The notes beneath the pieces are model-generated. The model worked only from the letters and a program-made list of their open reading frames with translations, was not told the DNA's origin and searched no databases. The position numbers were made by a program, and so were the translations under genes. Shown piece by piece: positions 10,859 through 19,097 of a stretch of 64,000 nucleotides of DNA (position 1 is the first letter of the stretch; every line of letters starts with the position of its first letter). Location: positions 1,426,001 through 1,490,000 of the forward strand of contig NZ_CP134227.1 in the NCBI RefSeq assembly GCF_031656915.1, read 5' to 3'. The stretch comes from Nocardioides marmorisolisilvae (GTDB lineage: Bacteria > Actinomycetota > Actinomycetes > Propionibacteriales > Nocardioidaceae).

Positions 10859-12670
10859 TCAGGTGACCGTGATCGGCTGGCCGTTCGACACCAGGCGCCA
10901 GTCGGCCGAGGCGAACTGCGCCGGGTCGATCACCTTGTTCGCGGTCACCCAGTCGATGAGCAGCTGGGTGATCGCGACCTGACGGTTGTAGACGACCGGC
11001 GCCGTCGCCACGTGTGGGAACCCGCCGCCGCCGGACTGACGGTAGTTGTTGATCGCCATCAGGAACTGCTGGTCATCGGCGACCGGGGCTCCGGCGTACT
11101 GCAGGTTCTTGATCCGGAAGCCGACCGGTTGGGCGATGTCGATGTCGTAGCTCAACGGCGCGTCCAGCCCCGCGATGGTGTCGAAGTTGTAGTCGGGGGT
11201 GCCGTTCGGCGCCGTCGGCGTCACCGCGTTGGTGACCTGGTCCATGCTGAACGGCCCGGCGCCGGACACCTGCTGGAAGTAGGCCATGTCGTATTCCAGG
11301 TAGTCGCGCACCTGGGCGCCGGTGATCTGGATGCCGAGCAGCGTGTTGTCGTAGATGTACAGCCCGGCGACGTCGCGCAGCGTGACCTGGCCGGCGGGGA
11401 ACGTGGCGGACCGGTTGAACGGTGCCGCGATCGAGAGCATCGGAAGGCTGGTGCCGGTCGCGGCCTTCACCGCGTCTGCCTGCACGTAGTTGATGAAGTC
11501 GATGACCGGCACGTCCTCGACCACGGCCCGGGCTGCGGAGAGCTCCTCGGTGCAGGTTCCGATCGGCGAGTTCACGTAGTCGATGACCGTCTGGTGCTGC
11601 CGGCGTACCGCTGCAGCGACGTCCGGGCGCTCGCCGACCGTGTTGGAGTTGAGATTCTGGGAGGACGACGACGCCACCGCCCACCGGCCGCGACGCAGCT
11701 CGAGGTTCAGGTCCATCACGGCCAGCCGCATGCCCCAGTAGTCGGGCTCGCACAGCAGCACCCGGCGGCCCGTCTGCTCGTTCTCGACGAAGCGCTCGGG
11801 GATGTCCACATGAGCATGTCCCACGAGGATCGCGTCGACGTCGGGGACCTGCTGGGCGACCAGGGTCGAGGCGTTCTCGGGGTACGGCAGTGCATCGCCG
11901 TACGACGAGCTGGTGTCCATGCCCGAGTGCGCCACGATCACCACGACGTCGCAGCCCTTCTGCTTCAACTCGGGCACGAAGACCGTCGCCTGCTCCACCA
12001 GGCCGGGGAACTCCACCTTGCCCGTCACGTTCGCCTTGTCCCAGATCGCGATGCCAGGGTTGGTCAGCCCGAGGACGCCGACGGTCAACCGGGGGCCGTC
12101 CGCCGGGCGGAAGTGCCGGATCAGGTACGGCGGAAACACCGGCAGCTTCGTCGCCGGGTCGACCGCGTTCGCGCCGAGCAGGGGGAAGTTCACCTGACTC
12201 TGGAAGGTCCGCAGCAGCGGGACGCCGTAGTTGAACTCGTGGTTGCCCAGCGCGGCGGCGTCGTACCCCATCAGGTTCATCGCGTTCGCCATCGGGTGCA
12301 CGTTCGTGCGGCTGATCGGGTCGACCACCGCGTAGTACTGCGCCAGCGGCGTGCCCTGGATGGTGTCGCCCGCGTCCAGCGTGAGCAACGGCTCGCCCCG
12401 GCGTTGCTCACGCATCGCGTCGATGAGGGTGGCCACCTTCGCCACCCCGACGTCGTTGTGCGCCGGGTCGTCGTACTCGGTGTTCTTGTAGTAGTCCCAG
12501 TTGAAGACGTGCCCATGCAGGTCGGTGCTGCCGAGCAGGGTGAGCCGGGTGCGCGGGCGTCCGTCGTCGCTACCTGCCCAGGCGGGGCTGGGGACGAAGC
12601 CTGCGGCTGCCAGCGCCGCGGCTCCGGTGAGGACCGATCGACGGGTGGCCGGATGGTCGGACATGTTCAT
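10859..12670 (-). CDS. Tat-exported 5'-nucleotidase / 2',3'-cyclic phosphodiesterase-like metallophosphatase
   Basis: This protein belongs to the UshA/CpdB family of extracytoplasmic phosphoesterases that scavenge phosphate and nucleosides from nucleotides. The 603-residue product begins with a Tat-like signal (ATRRSVLTGAAALAAAG). The metallophosphatase domain follows with GSTDLHGHVF (D50, H52), LDAGDTIQG (D99, D102), GNHEFNYG (N143, H144), VIVAHSGMD and GHAHVD. The C-terminal half matches the substrate-specificity domain of 5'-nucleotidases. The ATG at 12670 has GGGAG about 8 bases upstream; a second ATG lies at 12664. The helicase gene lies upstream on the same strand, 64 bases away. The exact substrate cannot be told from sequence. 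Confidence 0.9.
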   Translation of the reverse strand: MNMSDHPATRRSVLTGAAALAAAGFVPSPAWAGSDDGRPRTRLTLLGSTDLHGHVFNWDYYKNTEYDDPAHNDVGVAKVATLIDAMREQRRGEPLLTLDAGDTIQGTPLAQYYAVVDPISRTNVHPMANAMNLMGYDAAALGNHEFNYGVPLLRTFQSQVNFPLLGANAVDPATKLPVFPPYLIRHFRPADGPRLTVGVLGLTNPGIAIWDKANVTGKVEFPGLVEQATVFVPELKQKGCDVVVIVAHSGMDTSSSYGDALPYPENASTLVAQQVPDVDAILVGHAHVDIPERFVENEQTGRRVLLCEPDYWGMRLAVMDLNLELRRGRWAVASSSSQNLNSNTVGERPDVAAAVRRQHQTVIDYVNSPIGTCTEELSAARAVVEDVPVIDFINYVQADAVKAATGTSLPMLSIAAPFNRSATFPAGQVTLRDVAGLYIYDNTLLGIQITGAQVRDYLEYDMAYFQQVSGAGPFSMDQVTNAVTPTAPNGTPDYNFDTIAGLDAPLSYDIDIAQPVGFRIKNLQYAGAPVADDQQFLMAINNYRQSGGGGFPHVATAPVVYNRQVAITQLLIDWVTANKVIDPAQFASADWRLVSNGQPITVT

Positions 12671-12734
12671 CTGTATCTCCCGAGAGTTCTGCGGCCAGGC
12701 TGGTGGTTCCGCGCCGCCCCGCCGTTCTACCACC

Positions 12735-14537
12735 TCATCCGGTGCGTCGGGCAGCCCATTTCCGCAGCGTGTCGATGCGCTGCTGCAGCTGGGGAGCGCT
12801 CGCTGTCGCCGCCGCCGGACCGCCGCACTCCTTGCGCAGCGCGGAATGCGTCACCCCGTGGGGTTGGCCGGTGCGGTGGTGCCAGGCGGCGACCAGCCCA
12901 TTGAGCTCACGGCGCAGCAGGGCCAACTGCTCGTGGGTGGCGAGCTCCTCGACCGCCGGTGCCGCCACCTGGCGACGCGTGCGGGCGCGATCGGACTGGC
13001 GCTGTCGGAGCAGGTCGCGCACCTGGTCGGCGTCGAGGAGCCCGGGGATGCCCAGGAAGTCCATCTCCTCCTCGGACCCGACGTGCACCTCTCCGGCGTG
13101 ACCGAACTCGGCCCCGTCGTAGAGCACCCGGTCGAAGGTCGCGTCCGAACCGAGGGCCTCGAAGGCCGCGAGCTCGTCGGCGGAGGCGGACTCGACCTGC
13201 TGGGCCTGCTGCAGCAGGGCGTCCTCGGCGGCGAACAGGTCGGTCTCGTCGGTGATCTTGCGCGCGAGGACGTGGTCGCGCTCGATCTCCATCTCCGCGG
13301 CGAAGCCGAGCAGGTTGGGCACCGAGGGCAGGAAGACCGAGGCGGTCTCGCCGCGCTTGCGCGCCCGGACGAAGCGGCCCACGGCCTGAGCGAAGAACAG
13401 TGGTGTCGAGGTGGTCGTCGCGTAGACCCCGACGGCCAGCCGCGGTACGTCGACGCCTTCGGAGACCATCCTGACCGCGACCATCCAGCGCCGGTCGCCG
13501 ATGGCGAACTTCGCGATCCGCTTCGACGCCGCCTTCTCGTCCGAGAGCACCAGGACCGGCCTCTCGCCGGCGATCCCGGCGAGAAGGTCGGCGTAGGCGC
13601 GAGCCGACTCCTGGTCAGAGGCGATCACCAGACCGCCGGCATCGGGAACGTGCCGGCGGACCTCGGACAGCCGGGTGTCCGCAGCAGCGAGCACCGACGG
13701 GATCCAGGAGCCGTGCGGGTCGAGGGCCGTGCGCAGCGCCTGCGCGGTGAGGTCCTTGGTCAAGGGCTCGCCCAGTCGGGCCGCCACCTCGTCCCCGGCC
13801 CGGGTGCGCCACTGCATCGTCCCGCTGTAGGCCAGGAACAGCACCGGACGGACCACGTGATCAGCCAGTGCGTCGCCGTACCCGTAGCTGTAGTCGGCCA
13901 CGCTGCGCGGCACGCCGTCGCGGTCCGGCGCATAGCTGACGAACGGGATCGGGTTGATGTCGGAGCGGAACGGCGTGCCGGTCAGGCAGAGGCGTCGACG
14001 CGCGGGCTCGAAGGCCTCCCGGACCGCCTCGCCCCAGGACAGCGCATCGCCCGCATGGTGCACCTCGTCGAGGATCACCAGCGTCTTCTGCCGCTCGGTG
14101 CGGATCCGGAAGGCGAGCGGGTTGCTGGCCACGCCGGCGTAGGTCACCGCCACCCCGACGAAGTCCTTGCTGGAGCGGCTGGTCGGCGAGTACGTCGGGT
14201 CGAGCGGGATCCCCACCCGATCCGCCGCCTGGGCCCACTGGACCTTGAGGTGCTCCGTCGGCGCCACCACGGTGACCCGGTCGACCAGCCTGCGTCCGAG
14301 CAGCTCCGCGGCGACCGAGAGCGCGAAGGTGGTCTTGCCCGCTCCCGGCGTGGCCACGGCGAGGAAGTCCCGCGGGCTGCGCTCGAAATACTCCCCCAGC
14401 GCGGCCGACTGCCAGGCGCGGAGCCGACCGGCGGTTCCCCACGCCGCGCGGTCGGGGTAGGCGGGCGGCAGCTCGCTCAGGGGTTCGGGGGCCAGGGGTT
14501 CGGGGCTCTTCGGGTCCGGTGCGGGCCCGGGGCTCAC
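12735..14537 (-). CDS. SF2 DEAD/DEAH-type helicase
   Basis: A 600-residue ATP-dependent nucleic acid translocase or helicase of superfamily 2. Walker A is ATPGAGKT (63-70), Walker B is VILDEVHH (154-161), motif III-like is LTGTPFRS (186-193), and motif VI is QAVGRFVRARKRG (385-397). The region after about residue 400 has no recognised domain and contains coiled-coil-like stretches. The GTG at 14537 overlaps the stop of the upstream M43 peptidase gene (GTGA), so translation is probably coupled. The N-terminal 30 residues are Pro-rich. The domain pattern resembles stand-alone helicases seen in many actinobacteria; the substrate (DNA or RNA) is not known. Confidence 0.88.
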   Translation of the reverse strand: MSPGPAPDPKSPEPLAPEPLSELPPAYPDRAAWGTAGRLRAWQSAALGEYFERSPRDFLAVATPGAGKTTFALSVAAELLGRRLVDRVTVVAPTEHLKVQWAQAADRVGIPLDPTYSPTSRSSKDFVGVAVTYAGVASNPLAFRIRTERQKTLVILDEVHHAGDALSWGEAVREAFEPARRRLCLTGTPFRSDINPIPFVSYAPDRDGVPRSVADYSYGYGDALADHVVRPVLFLAYSGTMQWRTRAGDEVAARLGEPLTKDLTAQALRTALDPHGSWIPSVLAAADTRLSEVRRHVPDAGGLVIASDQESARAYADLLAGIAGERPVLVLSDEKAASKRIAKFAIGDRRWMVAVRMVSEGVDVPRLAVGVYATTTSTPLFFAQAVGRFVRARKRGETASVFLPSVPNLLGFAAEMEIERDHVLARKITDETDLFAAEDALLQQAQQVESASADELAAFEALGSDATFDRVLYDGAEFGHAGEVHVGSEEEMDFLGIPGLLDADQVRDLLRQRQSDRARTRRQVAAPAVEELATHEQLALLRRELNGLVAAWHHRTGQPHGVTHSALRKECGGPAAATASAPQLQQRIDTLRKWAARRTG

Positions 14538-15493
14538 CGGCGATACTCCGCGAAGACCCGGTCCATTCTGGCCACCTGGCCGGCGGTGAAGTGGTTCATG
14601 CAGCTGTCGTAGGAGTAGTCCATGAAGTCGTGGATCGGGTCGTTGCCGGGCTTGGAGCAGGTGTCGGCGTACCTCTCGCAGCGGTAGCTCGGGACGCCCT
14701 CGTAGGGGGTGTCGGCCACCCGGTCGCCGGGCCGGCGGCAGCCGTTCTGGAAGGTGTGGAACAGGCCCATCCAGTGCCCGGTCTCGTGGATCACGGTGTC
14801 GCCCTTGTCATAGTGACGCAGGGTGCCACCGGGCAGCGCCCGCCAGTTGACGCTGACCCCGTCCAGCCTCGGGTGGTGCCGGTACTGCCATGGGAAGCGC
14901 GACCAACCGAGCACGGGGTTGCCTCGCGGGCCACCGCCGTTGATGTAGAGGTTGAGGTCGCCGCGTCCCCCGCGATGCAGTGACTTGCGCATCCGCGTGT
15001 CTCGAGGCCCGAACAGGTAGGCGTGGTACCAACCCTCGCGCTTGGTGTAGTCGATGTGGCGGAGCACGAACGTGTACCGGGTGCGGTGCGCGTCGCGGCT
15101 GCGCTGCTTGCCGTGGAAGCCGCCGTTGAGGATCCGGATGACCCGCTTGACCTTGCGGGGGCCCGCAGGGACCCGTTCGCCCTTGTGGGTCCCCTTGATG
15201 ACGTGCACGTAGACCGGGATCCGCACCTTCGCCGGGAGCCGGAGCAGCATCGGCCGACCGTTCGCCCCCGTCGTGGAGTTCACCACGGCGTCCAGATCGC
15301 GTCCGGTGACCCGCGGGGTGTCGTCGAGGCGGTGCACCGCGGGCACATGGGTGTCCGCGCTCACGATGCAGGGGGCCGCGGGCGCGGTGGCAGAAGCGGG
15401 CGTGGCGCCGGCACTCGGCTGCACGAGCAGCACGCCGCACAGGGCGAACGAGGTCACCGCGCCACTCAGGACGCGGTGTCGGACCGGCGTCAC
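14534..15493 (-). CDS. Secreted M43 (pappalysin-type) zinc metallopeptidase
   Basis: An exported 319-residue metallopeptidase. The signal peptide is the N-terminal HRVLSGAVTSFALCGVLLV stretch ending near PSAGA. The zinc motif HETGHWMGLFH (HExxHxxGxxH) is intact, with a downstream Met-turn candidate in DFMDYSYDSCMNHFT, both typical of family M43. Several Cys follow the zinc site (CRRPGD, CERYADTC, SCMNHF), suggesting disulfides. The GTG at 15493 overlaps the DUF3039 gene stop (GTGA), and GAGGA precedes it. Its own stop overlaps the helicase start. A secreted protease coupled on both sides to cytoplasmic proteins is unusual context. Confidence 0.88.
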   Translation of the reverse strand: MTPVRHRVLSGAVTSFALCGVLLVQPSAGATPASATAPAAPCIVSADTHVPAVHRLDDTPRVTGRDLDAVVNSTTGANGRPMLLRLPAKVRIPVYVHVIKGTHKGERVPAGPRKVKRVIRILNGGFHGKQRSRDAHRTRYTFVLRHIDYTKREGWYHAYLFGPRDTRMRKSLHRGGRGDLNLYINGGGPRGNPVLGWSRFPWQYRHHPRLDGVSVNWRALPGGTLRHYDKGDTVIHETGHWMGLFHTFQNGCRRPGDRVADTPYEGVPSYRCERYADTCSKPGNDPIHDFMDYSYDSCMNHFTAGQVARMDRVFAEYRR

Positions 15494-15807
15494 TCGTCCT
15501 CGCCCTTGCGGAGGCTCTCCCAGATGTCCTTGCACTCCGGGCAGACGGGATACCTCTCGGGGTCGCGGCTGGGCACCCAGACCTTGCCGCACAGCGCGAT
15601 GACGGGCGTGCCGTTGACCATCGCGTCCATGAGCTTGTCCTTGGGCACGTAGTGCGAGAAGCGCTCGTGGTCGCCGTCGTCGGTGGGCACCACGCGCTCC
15701 TCGACGCGGGTGTCCTCCAGCACGCCGGTACCGAAGCCGGCGGGCCTGGACTCCGCGCGCGCGGGCTGTGGCTGCCCTGTGGTGGGTTCCCCGGGAATCG
15801 CAGTCAC
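15490..15807 (-). CDS. DUF3039 family protein
   Basis: A 105-residue cytoplasmic protein. The N-terminal 40 residues are Pro/Gly-rich and probably disordered. The conserved part (HERFSHYVPKDKLMDAMVNG, ALCGKVWVPSRDPERYPVCP, ECKDIWESL) matches actinobacterial DUF3039 proteins and carries Cys pairs (ALCGKVW and CPEC) that could bind zinc. Function is unknown. The GTG at 15807 gives the family-like length; a longer open frame upstream runs over the neighbouring YqgE-like gene and was not accepted. The stop overlaps the M43 peptidase start, making this the first gene of a coupled trio. Confidence 0.82.
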   Translation of the reverse strand: MTAIPGEPTTGQPQPARAESRPAGFGTGVLEDTRVEERVVPTDDGDHERFSHYVPKDKLMDAMVNGTPVIALCGKVWVPSRDPERYPVCPECKDIWESLRKGEDE

Positions 15808-15839
15808 CGAATCATCGTAACCGCCGAGGTCCGAGGACG

Positions 15840-16394
15840 TCAGTTGACCGTGGGATCCAGCGGCATCGTGAGCAGCAACGACAACGGCTCGGGCTGTCGG
15901 CGCAGCACCTGGCGCCAGAGCACCTCGGGGTCGGTGGCGCACACGTCGCCGGGCGCCGCGGGTACGACGTACCAGGCGCCCTCGGCGACCTCGGCCTCCA
16001 GCTGGCCGCCGCCCCAACCGGCGTACCCCGCGTAGATCCGGACGCCGGCGAACGAGCCGACCTCCGGGTCCTCCAGGTCGATCACGCCGGCCCGGTCGAA
16101 CACCGGCCGCCACCCGCGGGGTGCAGGCGCGCCCTCCGCGAGGACCCCGACGCCGAGGGCCCCCTCGGGCTCGACCGGACCACCCTGGAAGAGCACGGCG
16201 GGCTCGCAGGCGAGGCTGGACCACGGGTCCAGCACGCCGTCCAGGCTGACCTCTGTGGGTCGGTTGAGGACCACGCCGAGGCAGCCGGTGTCGTCGACAT
16301 CGAGGAGCAGGACCAAGGAGCGCGCGAAACTCGAGTCCTCGAGCTTCGGCGACGCGATCAGCAGCTGACCCGCGGCCAGGTTCCCTGCAGCCAT
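15840..16394 (-). CDS. YqgE/AlgH family protein (DUF179)
   Basis: A 184-residue protein of the YqgE/AlgH family, which is widespread but lacks a settled biochemical role; the AlgH member in Pseudomonas was linked to alginate regulation. The family pattern is visible: an N-terminal GQLLIASPKLEDSSFARSLV, then GCLGVVLNRPTE, FQGGPVEPEG, RIYAGYAGWGGGQLEAE and a closing VLRRQPE. Length is typical. The ATG at 16394 is the first reasonable start. An 18-bp inverted repeat lies just upstream (16418-16491) and might affect its expression. DUF3039 starts 32 bases downstream of its stop on the same strand. Confidence 0.88.
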   Translation of the reverse strand: MAAGNLAAGQLLIASPKLEDSSFARSLVLLLDVDDTGCLGVVLNRPTEVSLDGVLDPWSSLACEPAVLFQGGPVEPEGALGVGVLAEGAPAPRGWRPVFDRAGVIDLEDPEVGSFAGVRIYAGYAGWGGGQLEAEVAEGAWYVVPAAPGDVCATDPEVLWRQVLRRQPEPLSLLLTMPLDPTVN

Positions 16395-16417
16395 GGCCCC
16401 ATGTTGGCACGCCAGGG

Positions 16418-16491
16418 AGCGCGTCCCGGGCCGACACAGGGAGGGAGGTTGCGGAAGGGAGATCCGCGTGGGGGTCGGCCCGGGACGCGCT
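16418..16491. repeat. Long inverted repeat upstream of YqgE-like gene
   Basis: The arms AGCGCGTCCCGGGCCGAC (16418-16435) and its exact reverse complement (16474-16491) are perfect over 18 bp, with a 38-base spacer. The spacer holds a smaller GCGGA/TCCGC hairpin. A separate GGCCC/GGGCC hairpin lies at 16502-16515, close to the stop of the neighbouring unknown gene. There is no T tract. It may be a terminator plus attenuator, or a protein-binding cruciform. Confidence 0.7.
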
Positions 16492-16521
16492 GGTCTGTCG
16501 GGGCCCTGACGGGCCGGTCGG

Positions 16522-17061
16522 TCAGGCGGCGAGCACCGCCCGGATCCGCTCGACGAACGACAGGGTCGCCGCGGAGTCCTCGCTGCCGGTGTCCTGGCCG
16601 GCCAGGGCGGCGTCCAGCGCGCGAGCCTCCTGCTCGACCCGGCGGCCGGCCCGCGCCGCGGCTGCGCTCTCGTCGTTGGCGAGGCCGGCGGCCGCCGCCA
16701 GCCGGATCCACTCGCGCTCCTGTGCGCGGGAGACCGCAGTGGCCATCTCCGCGTCGTCCGGGTGATCACTGCAGCGGTCGATCAGCAGCCGCACGCCGGG
16801 CAACTCGTCCGCGGTACGACGCCAGGCGCGCGCGACCGCCAGCTCAAGGTCCATCGGCTCACGCATCAGCTCGCGTTCGATGCTTGCCGAGAGGCGGGCG
16901 TGCCACTTCAGCATCAGCGCGGAGAGCAGGTCGAGCTCCCCGTCGAAGTTCTCAGCGACGCCGGGGACGTCCATCGGCAGGACGCCGTCGCGTCGGGCGT
17001 CGGCAGCGGCGACAACGGCACGGAGGATCTCTCCGCGGTGGTGGAAGGCGTTCCAGGTCAT
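16522..17061 (-). CDS. Conserved-looking hypothetical protein
   Basis: I do not recognise this 179-residue protein. It is soluble, helical and rich in Ala, Arg and Glu, with no signal peptide or membrane helix. Distinct stretches are MTWNAFHHRGEILRAV at the N-terminus, DGVLPMDVPGVAENFDGELD near residues 28-48, and REPMDLELAVARAWRRTADELPGVR in the middle. The ATG at 17061 has AGAGGA about 9 bases upstream; the ATG at 17070 would put that site directly against the start. A 28-bp dyad at 17084-17111 stands just upstream, and the gene is divergent from a TetR-type regulator, so it is likely repressed by it. Confidence 0.65.
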   Translation of the reverse strand: MTWNAFHHRGEILRAVVAAADARRDGVLPMDVPGVAENFDGELDLLSALMLKWHARLSASIERELMREPMDLELAVARAWRRTADELPGVRLLIDRCSDHPDDAEMATAVSRAQEREWIRLAAAAGLANDESAAAARAGRRVEQEARALDAALAGQDTGSEDSAATLSFVERIRAVLAA

Positions 17062-17083
17062 GGTCGTCATTCCTCTCTGTTCA

Positions 17084-17111
17084 CATACCGCTAGTACGTA
17101 CTCAGGGTATG
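17084..17111. promoter_or_regulatory. Candidate TetR-type operator dyad
   Basis: The arms CATACC and GGTATG flank the perfect 10-bp palindrome AGTACGTACT with three unmatched bases on each side, giving a symmetric 28-bp site centred at 17097.5. It lies 23 bases upstream of the unknown gene ATG and 131 bases before the TetR gene. Size and symmetry suit a TetR dimer; binding is inferred from position. Confidence 0.6.
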
Positions 17112-17242
17112 CACCGTGCCCGGCCCAGACAAACCCCTCGCTGGTGACGTGGCGCACAGCCCGAGGCCGCCGTCTCCTAAGGTGTGCGGGTGATCACCTC
17201 AGGACGCGTACCGCCCCGCTCATCGGGCCGAGGGGACGAAGC

Positions 17243-17968
17243 GTGACGAGCCGATCGCACGCGGAGAAGCTCCTCACCGGGATCCCCAAGGCGGGCCGCC
17301 GAGCGCAGTACTCCTCCTCGACCCGTCGAGCGCTGATCGACGTCGCGGCCCGACTGTTCGCGCAGTACGGCTACGCCGGGACCAGCCTGGACGCGATCGT
17401 CTCCGGTGCCCGCGTCACCAAGGGAGCGCTCTACCACCACTTCAGCGGCAAGCAGGCGGTCTACGAGGCGGTCTTCGAGAAGATCGAGAACGACGCCTCG
17501 GCGCGGATCAAGAAGGCGCTTCGCCGGCCGCGGGACCCGTGGGAGAAGGCCACGATCGGGCTGCGCACCTTCCTCGACGTGGTGCAGAACCCGTCCTACC
17601 AGCGTGTGGTGATCCAGGAGGGGCCGGCGGTCCTCGGCTATGAGCGGTTCCGTGAGCAGGAGGAGCGCTCCAGCTTCGGCCTGGTCCAAGATCTGGTTCG
17701 CACGGTGCTCTCCGCCTCGGACTACAACCTCAGCGAGGAGATGGTCGAGACCTTCTCGCGGATCTTCTTCGGCGCGATGTCAGCGGCCGGCGAGGCGATC
17801 GCCACGGCAGAGGACCCTGCCGCGGCGGTCGCCAGGGTCGAGGCTGCCCTCAACTTCATCCTGACTGGATTGCGCTCGTTGGCCGACGCCGGCGTCGAGC
17901 TGCCCGATCCGGTCACTGCGGAGCCCAAGCCGGAGGCCGAGGCCGAGGCTCCGCAGGAGAAGGACTGA
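17243..17968 (+). CDS. TetR/AcrR family transcriptional regulator
   Basis: A 241-residue repressor-type regulator. The N-terminal helix-turn-helix spans about residues 27-75: TRRALIDVAARLFAQYGYAG, TSLDAIVSGARVTKGALYHH, FSGKQAVYEAVFEKIE. The rest is a helical ligand-binding and dimerisation domain. The C-terminus ends in an acidic Pro/Glu/Ala tail (EPKPEAEAEAPQEKD). The GTG at 17243 is preceded by AGGGGA at a good distance; no ATG fits. The ligand is unknown. The divergent unknown gene and the dyad between them are the obvious targets. It is convergent with the DUF3048 lipoprotein gene, stops separated by 9 bases. Confidence 0.92.
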   Translation: MTSRSHAEKLLTGIPKAGRRAQYSSSTRRALIDVAARLFAQYGYAGTSLDAIVSGARVTKGALYHHFSGKQAVYEAVFEKIENDASARIKKALRRPRDPWEKATIGLRTFLDVVQNPSYQRVVIQEGPAVLGYERFREQEERSSFGLVQDLVRTVLSASDYNLSEEMVETFSRIFFGAMSAAGEAIATAEDPAAAVARVEAALNFILTGLRSLADAGVELPDPVTAEPKPEAEAEAPQEKD

Positions 17969-17977
17969 CGTCGCCCG

Positions 17978-19003
17978 CTACTTGGTCCAGCTGACGTGGC
18001 CACCGGCGTGGTCGACCGGCGTCAGCTCGAGCCAGACGTGCCCGGCCGGAACCTTCAGCGCGCCCTTCTTGGTGCGCAGCACCAACTGGCTGCCGAGCTT
18101 CTTCTTCGACCACGTGCCACGCTCGACCTTGCCCTTGTGGAAGAGCAGCAACGCGCCCTTCCCCTGGAAGATCGTCTCCGGGACCGGGTTCCCGGCCGGG
18201 TCGAGGTAGCCGGCGTTGCCCTCGCGGACACGCAGCACCAGGACGCTGTCGGGGTTGAACCGGTCGTTGGCAGGCGCGTAGGAGTTGGTGTTGTGGTACT
18301 TGCCGCCGGCGTACTTCCACTGCGTGGTGTGCCCGGCGGAGAACTTGACGGCGATGTTGCCCGCACGCTTCGTGCCCGCGAAGTCCTTCTCGGCACCCCA
18401 CGGCAGATAGTTCGCGGGGACGACGGTCTTCTTCTTCATCGAGGCCACCAGCTGACGCAGGTGCACCATCAGGTTGTACGGCGCCGCCGAGCTGTCCCGG
18501 AAGTAGCCCGGCCCGCCGGTGTAGAACGGGATGTGGGCGTGGCTCAGCCGGCGCAGGGTCGGCGGCGCGGCACCGCTGGACACCAGGACCGCATGCAGCG
18601 GCTTCACGATGCCCATGTCGGAGGCGCGCATCGAGCGCACCGGGCCCACCAGCGACGGAACCCTGGAGTAGTAGAAGACGGCAAGCCGGGTGATCCCGCC
18701 CTCGACGAGCTCCTCGCTGACCATGTCGGCCGCCGACATGCCGGTCTGCGGGTAGCTCTCGGCGGTGTTCGGGATCTTGACGGCGAGGACGCGGTGCTTC
18801 GGCGTCTTGTTGCCGGCGGGAAGGCCGGTCAGCGGCCAGACGGCAGCGAGCGTGGAGCCGCCCTGGATGGGCTGCGACTCGGGTCGGCTCTGGGCGGGCT
18901 TCTTGCTCCCGCCGCAAGCGGCCAGGGACAGGCCGAGCGCGAGGGCGAGCAGGACGAGGGCGAACGTGCGCGTGCGCCTCTGGGGAAGTCGTGCGGAACT
19001 CAT
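17978..19003 (-). CDS. DUF3048 domain lipoprotein (YerB-like)
   Basis: An exported 341-residue lipoprotein. The signal is RTFALVLLALALGLSLAACGG, with lipobox LAAC, so the Cys near residue 31 is expected to be lipidated and anchored to the membrane. The mature part shows DUF3048 features: WPLTGLPAG near the start, RVLAVKIPNTAESYPQTGMS, RLAVFYYSRVPSLVGPVRSMR and a second half with RFNPDSVLVLRVREGNAG. The role of the family is unknown. The ATG at 19003 is preferred; an ATG at 19015 adds four residues. A hairpin at 19021-19054 stands directly upstream and may terminate the preceding gene. Confidence 0.87.
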   Translation of the reverse strand: MSSARLPQRRTRTFALVLLALALGLSLAACGGSKKPAQSRPESQPIQGGSTLAAVWPLTGLPAGNKTPKHRVLAVKIPNTAESYPQTGMSAADMVSEELVEGGITRLAVFYYSRVPSLVGPVRSMRASDMGIVKPLHAVLVSSGAAPPTLRRLSHAHIPFYTGGPGYFRDSSAAPYNLMVHLRQLVASMKKKTVVPANYLPWGAEKDFAGTKRAGNIAVKFSAGHTTQWKYAGGKYHNTNSYAPANDRFNPDSVLVLRVREGNAGYLDPAGNPVPETIFQGKGALLLFHKGKVERGTWSKKKLGSQLVLRTKKGALKVPAGHVWLELTPVDHAGGHVSWTK

Positions 19004-19020
19004 GGGCCCAAGCATGAACG

Positions 19021-19054
19021 AACGGGCCCCCCGATCAAGGGAGGCCCGCCCGTT
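19021..19054 (-). terminator. Hairpin after fabG-type gene
   Basis: AACGGGC (19021-19027) pairs with GCCCGTT (19048-19054), and the interior adds a GC-rich stem around a loop containing TTGATC on the minus strand. It lies 43 bases after the reductase stop and immediately upstream of the DUF3048 gene, so it most likely ends the reductase transcript. Confidence 0.55.
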
Positions 19055-19097
19055 TCTCACCTGAAGAGTGCGTGATGACGCACGCCATGCGGTGGTG

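Noticed and set aside
15808-16437. N-terminal extension of the DUF3039 gene
   Set aside because: The extension reads antisense-frame-like through the YqgE gene; the GTG at 15807 gives the expected family length.
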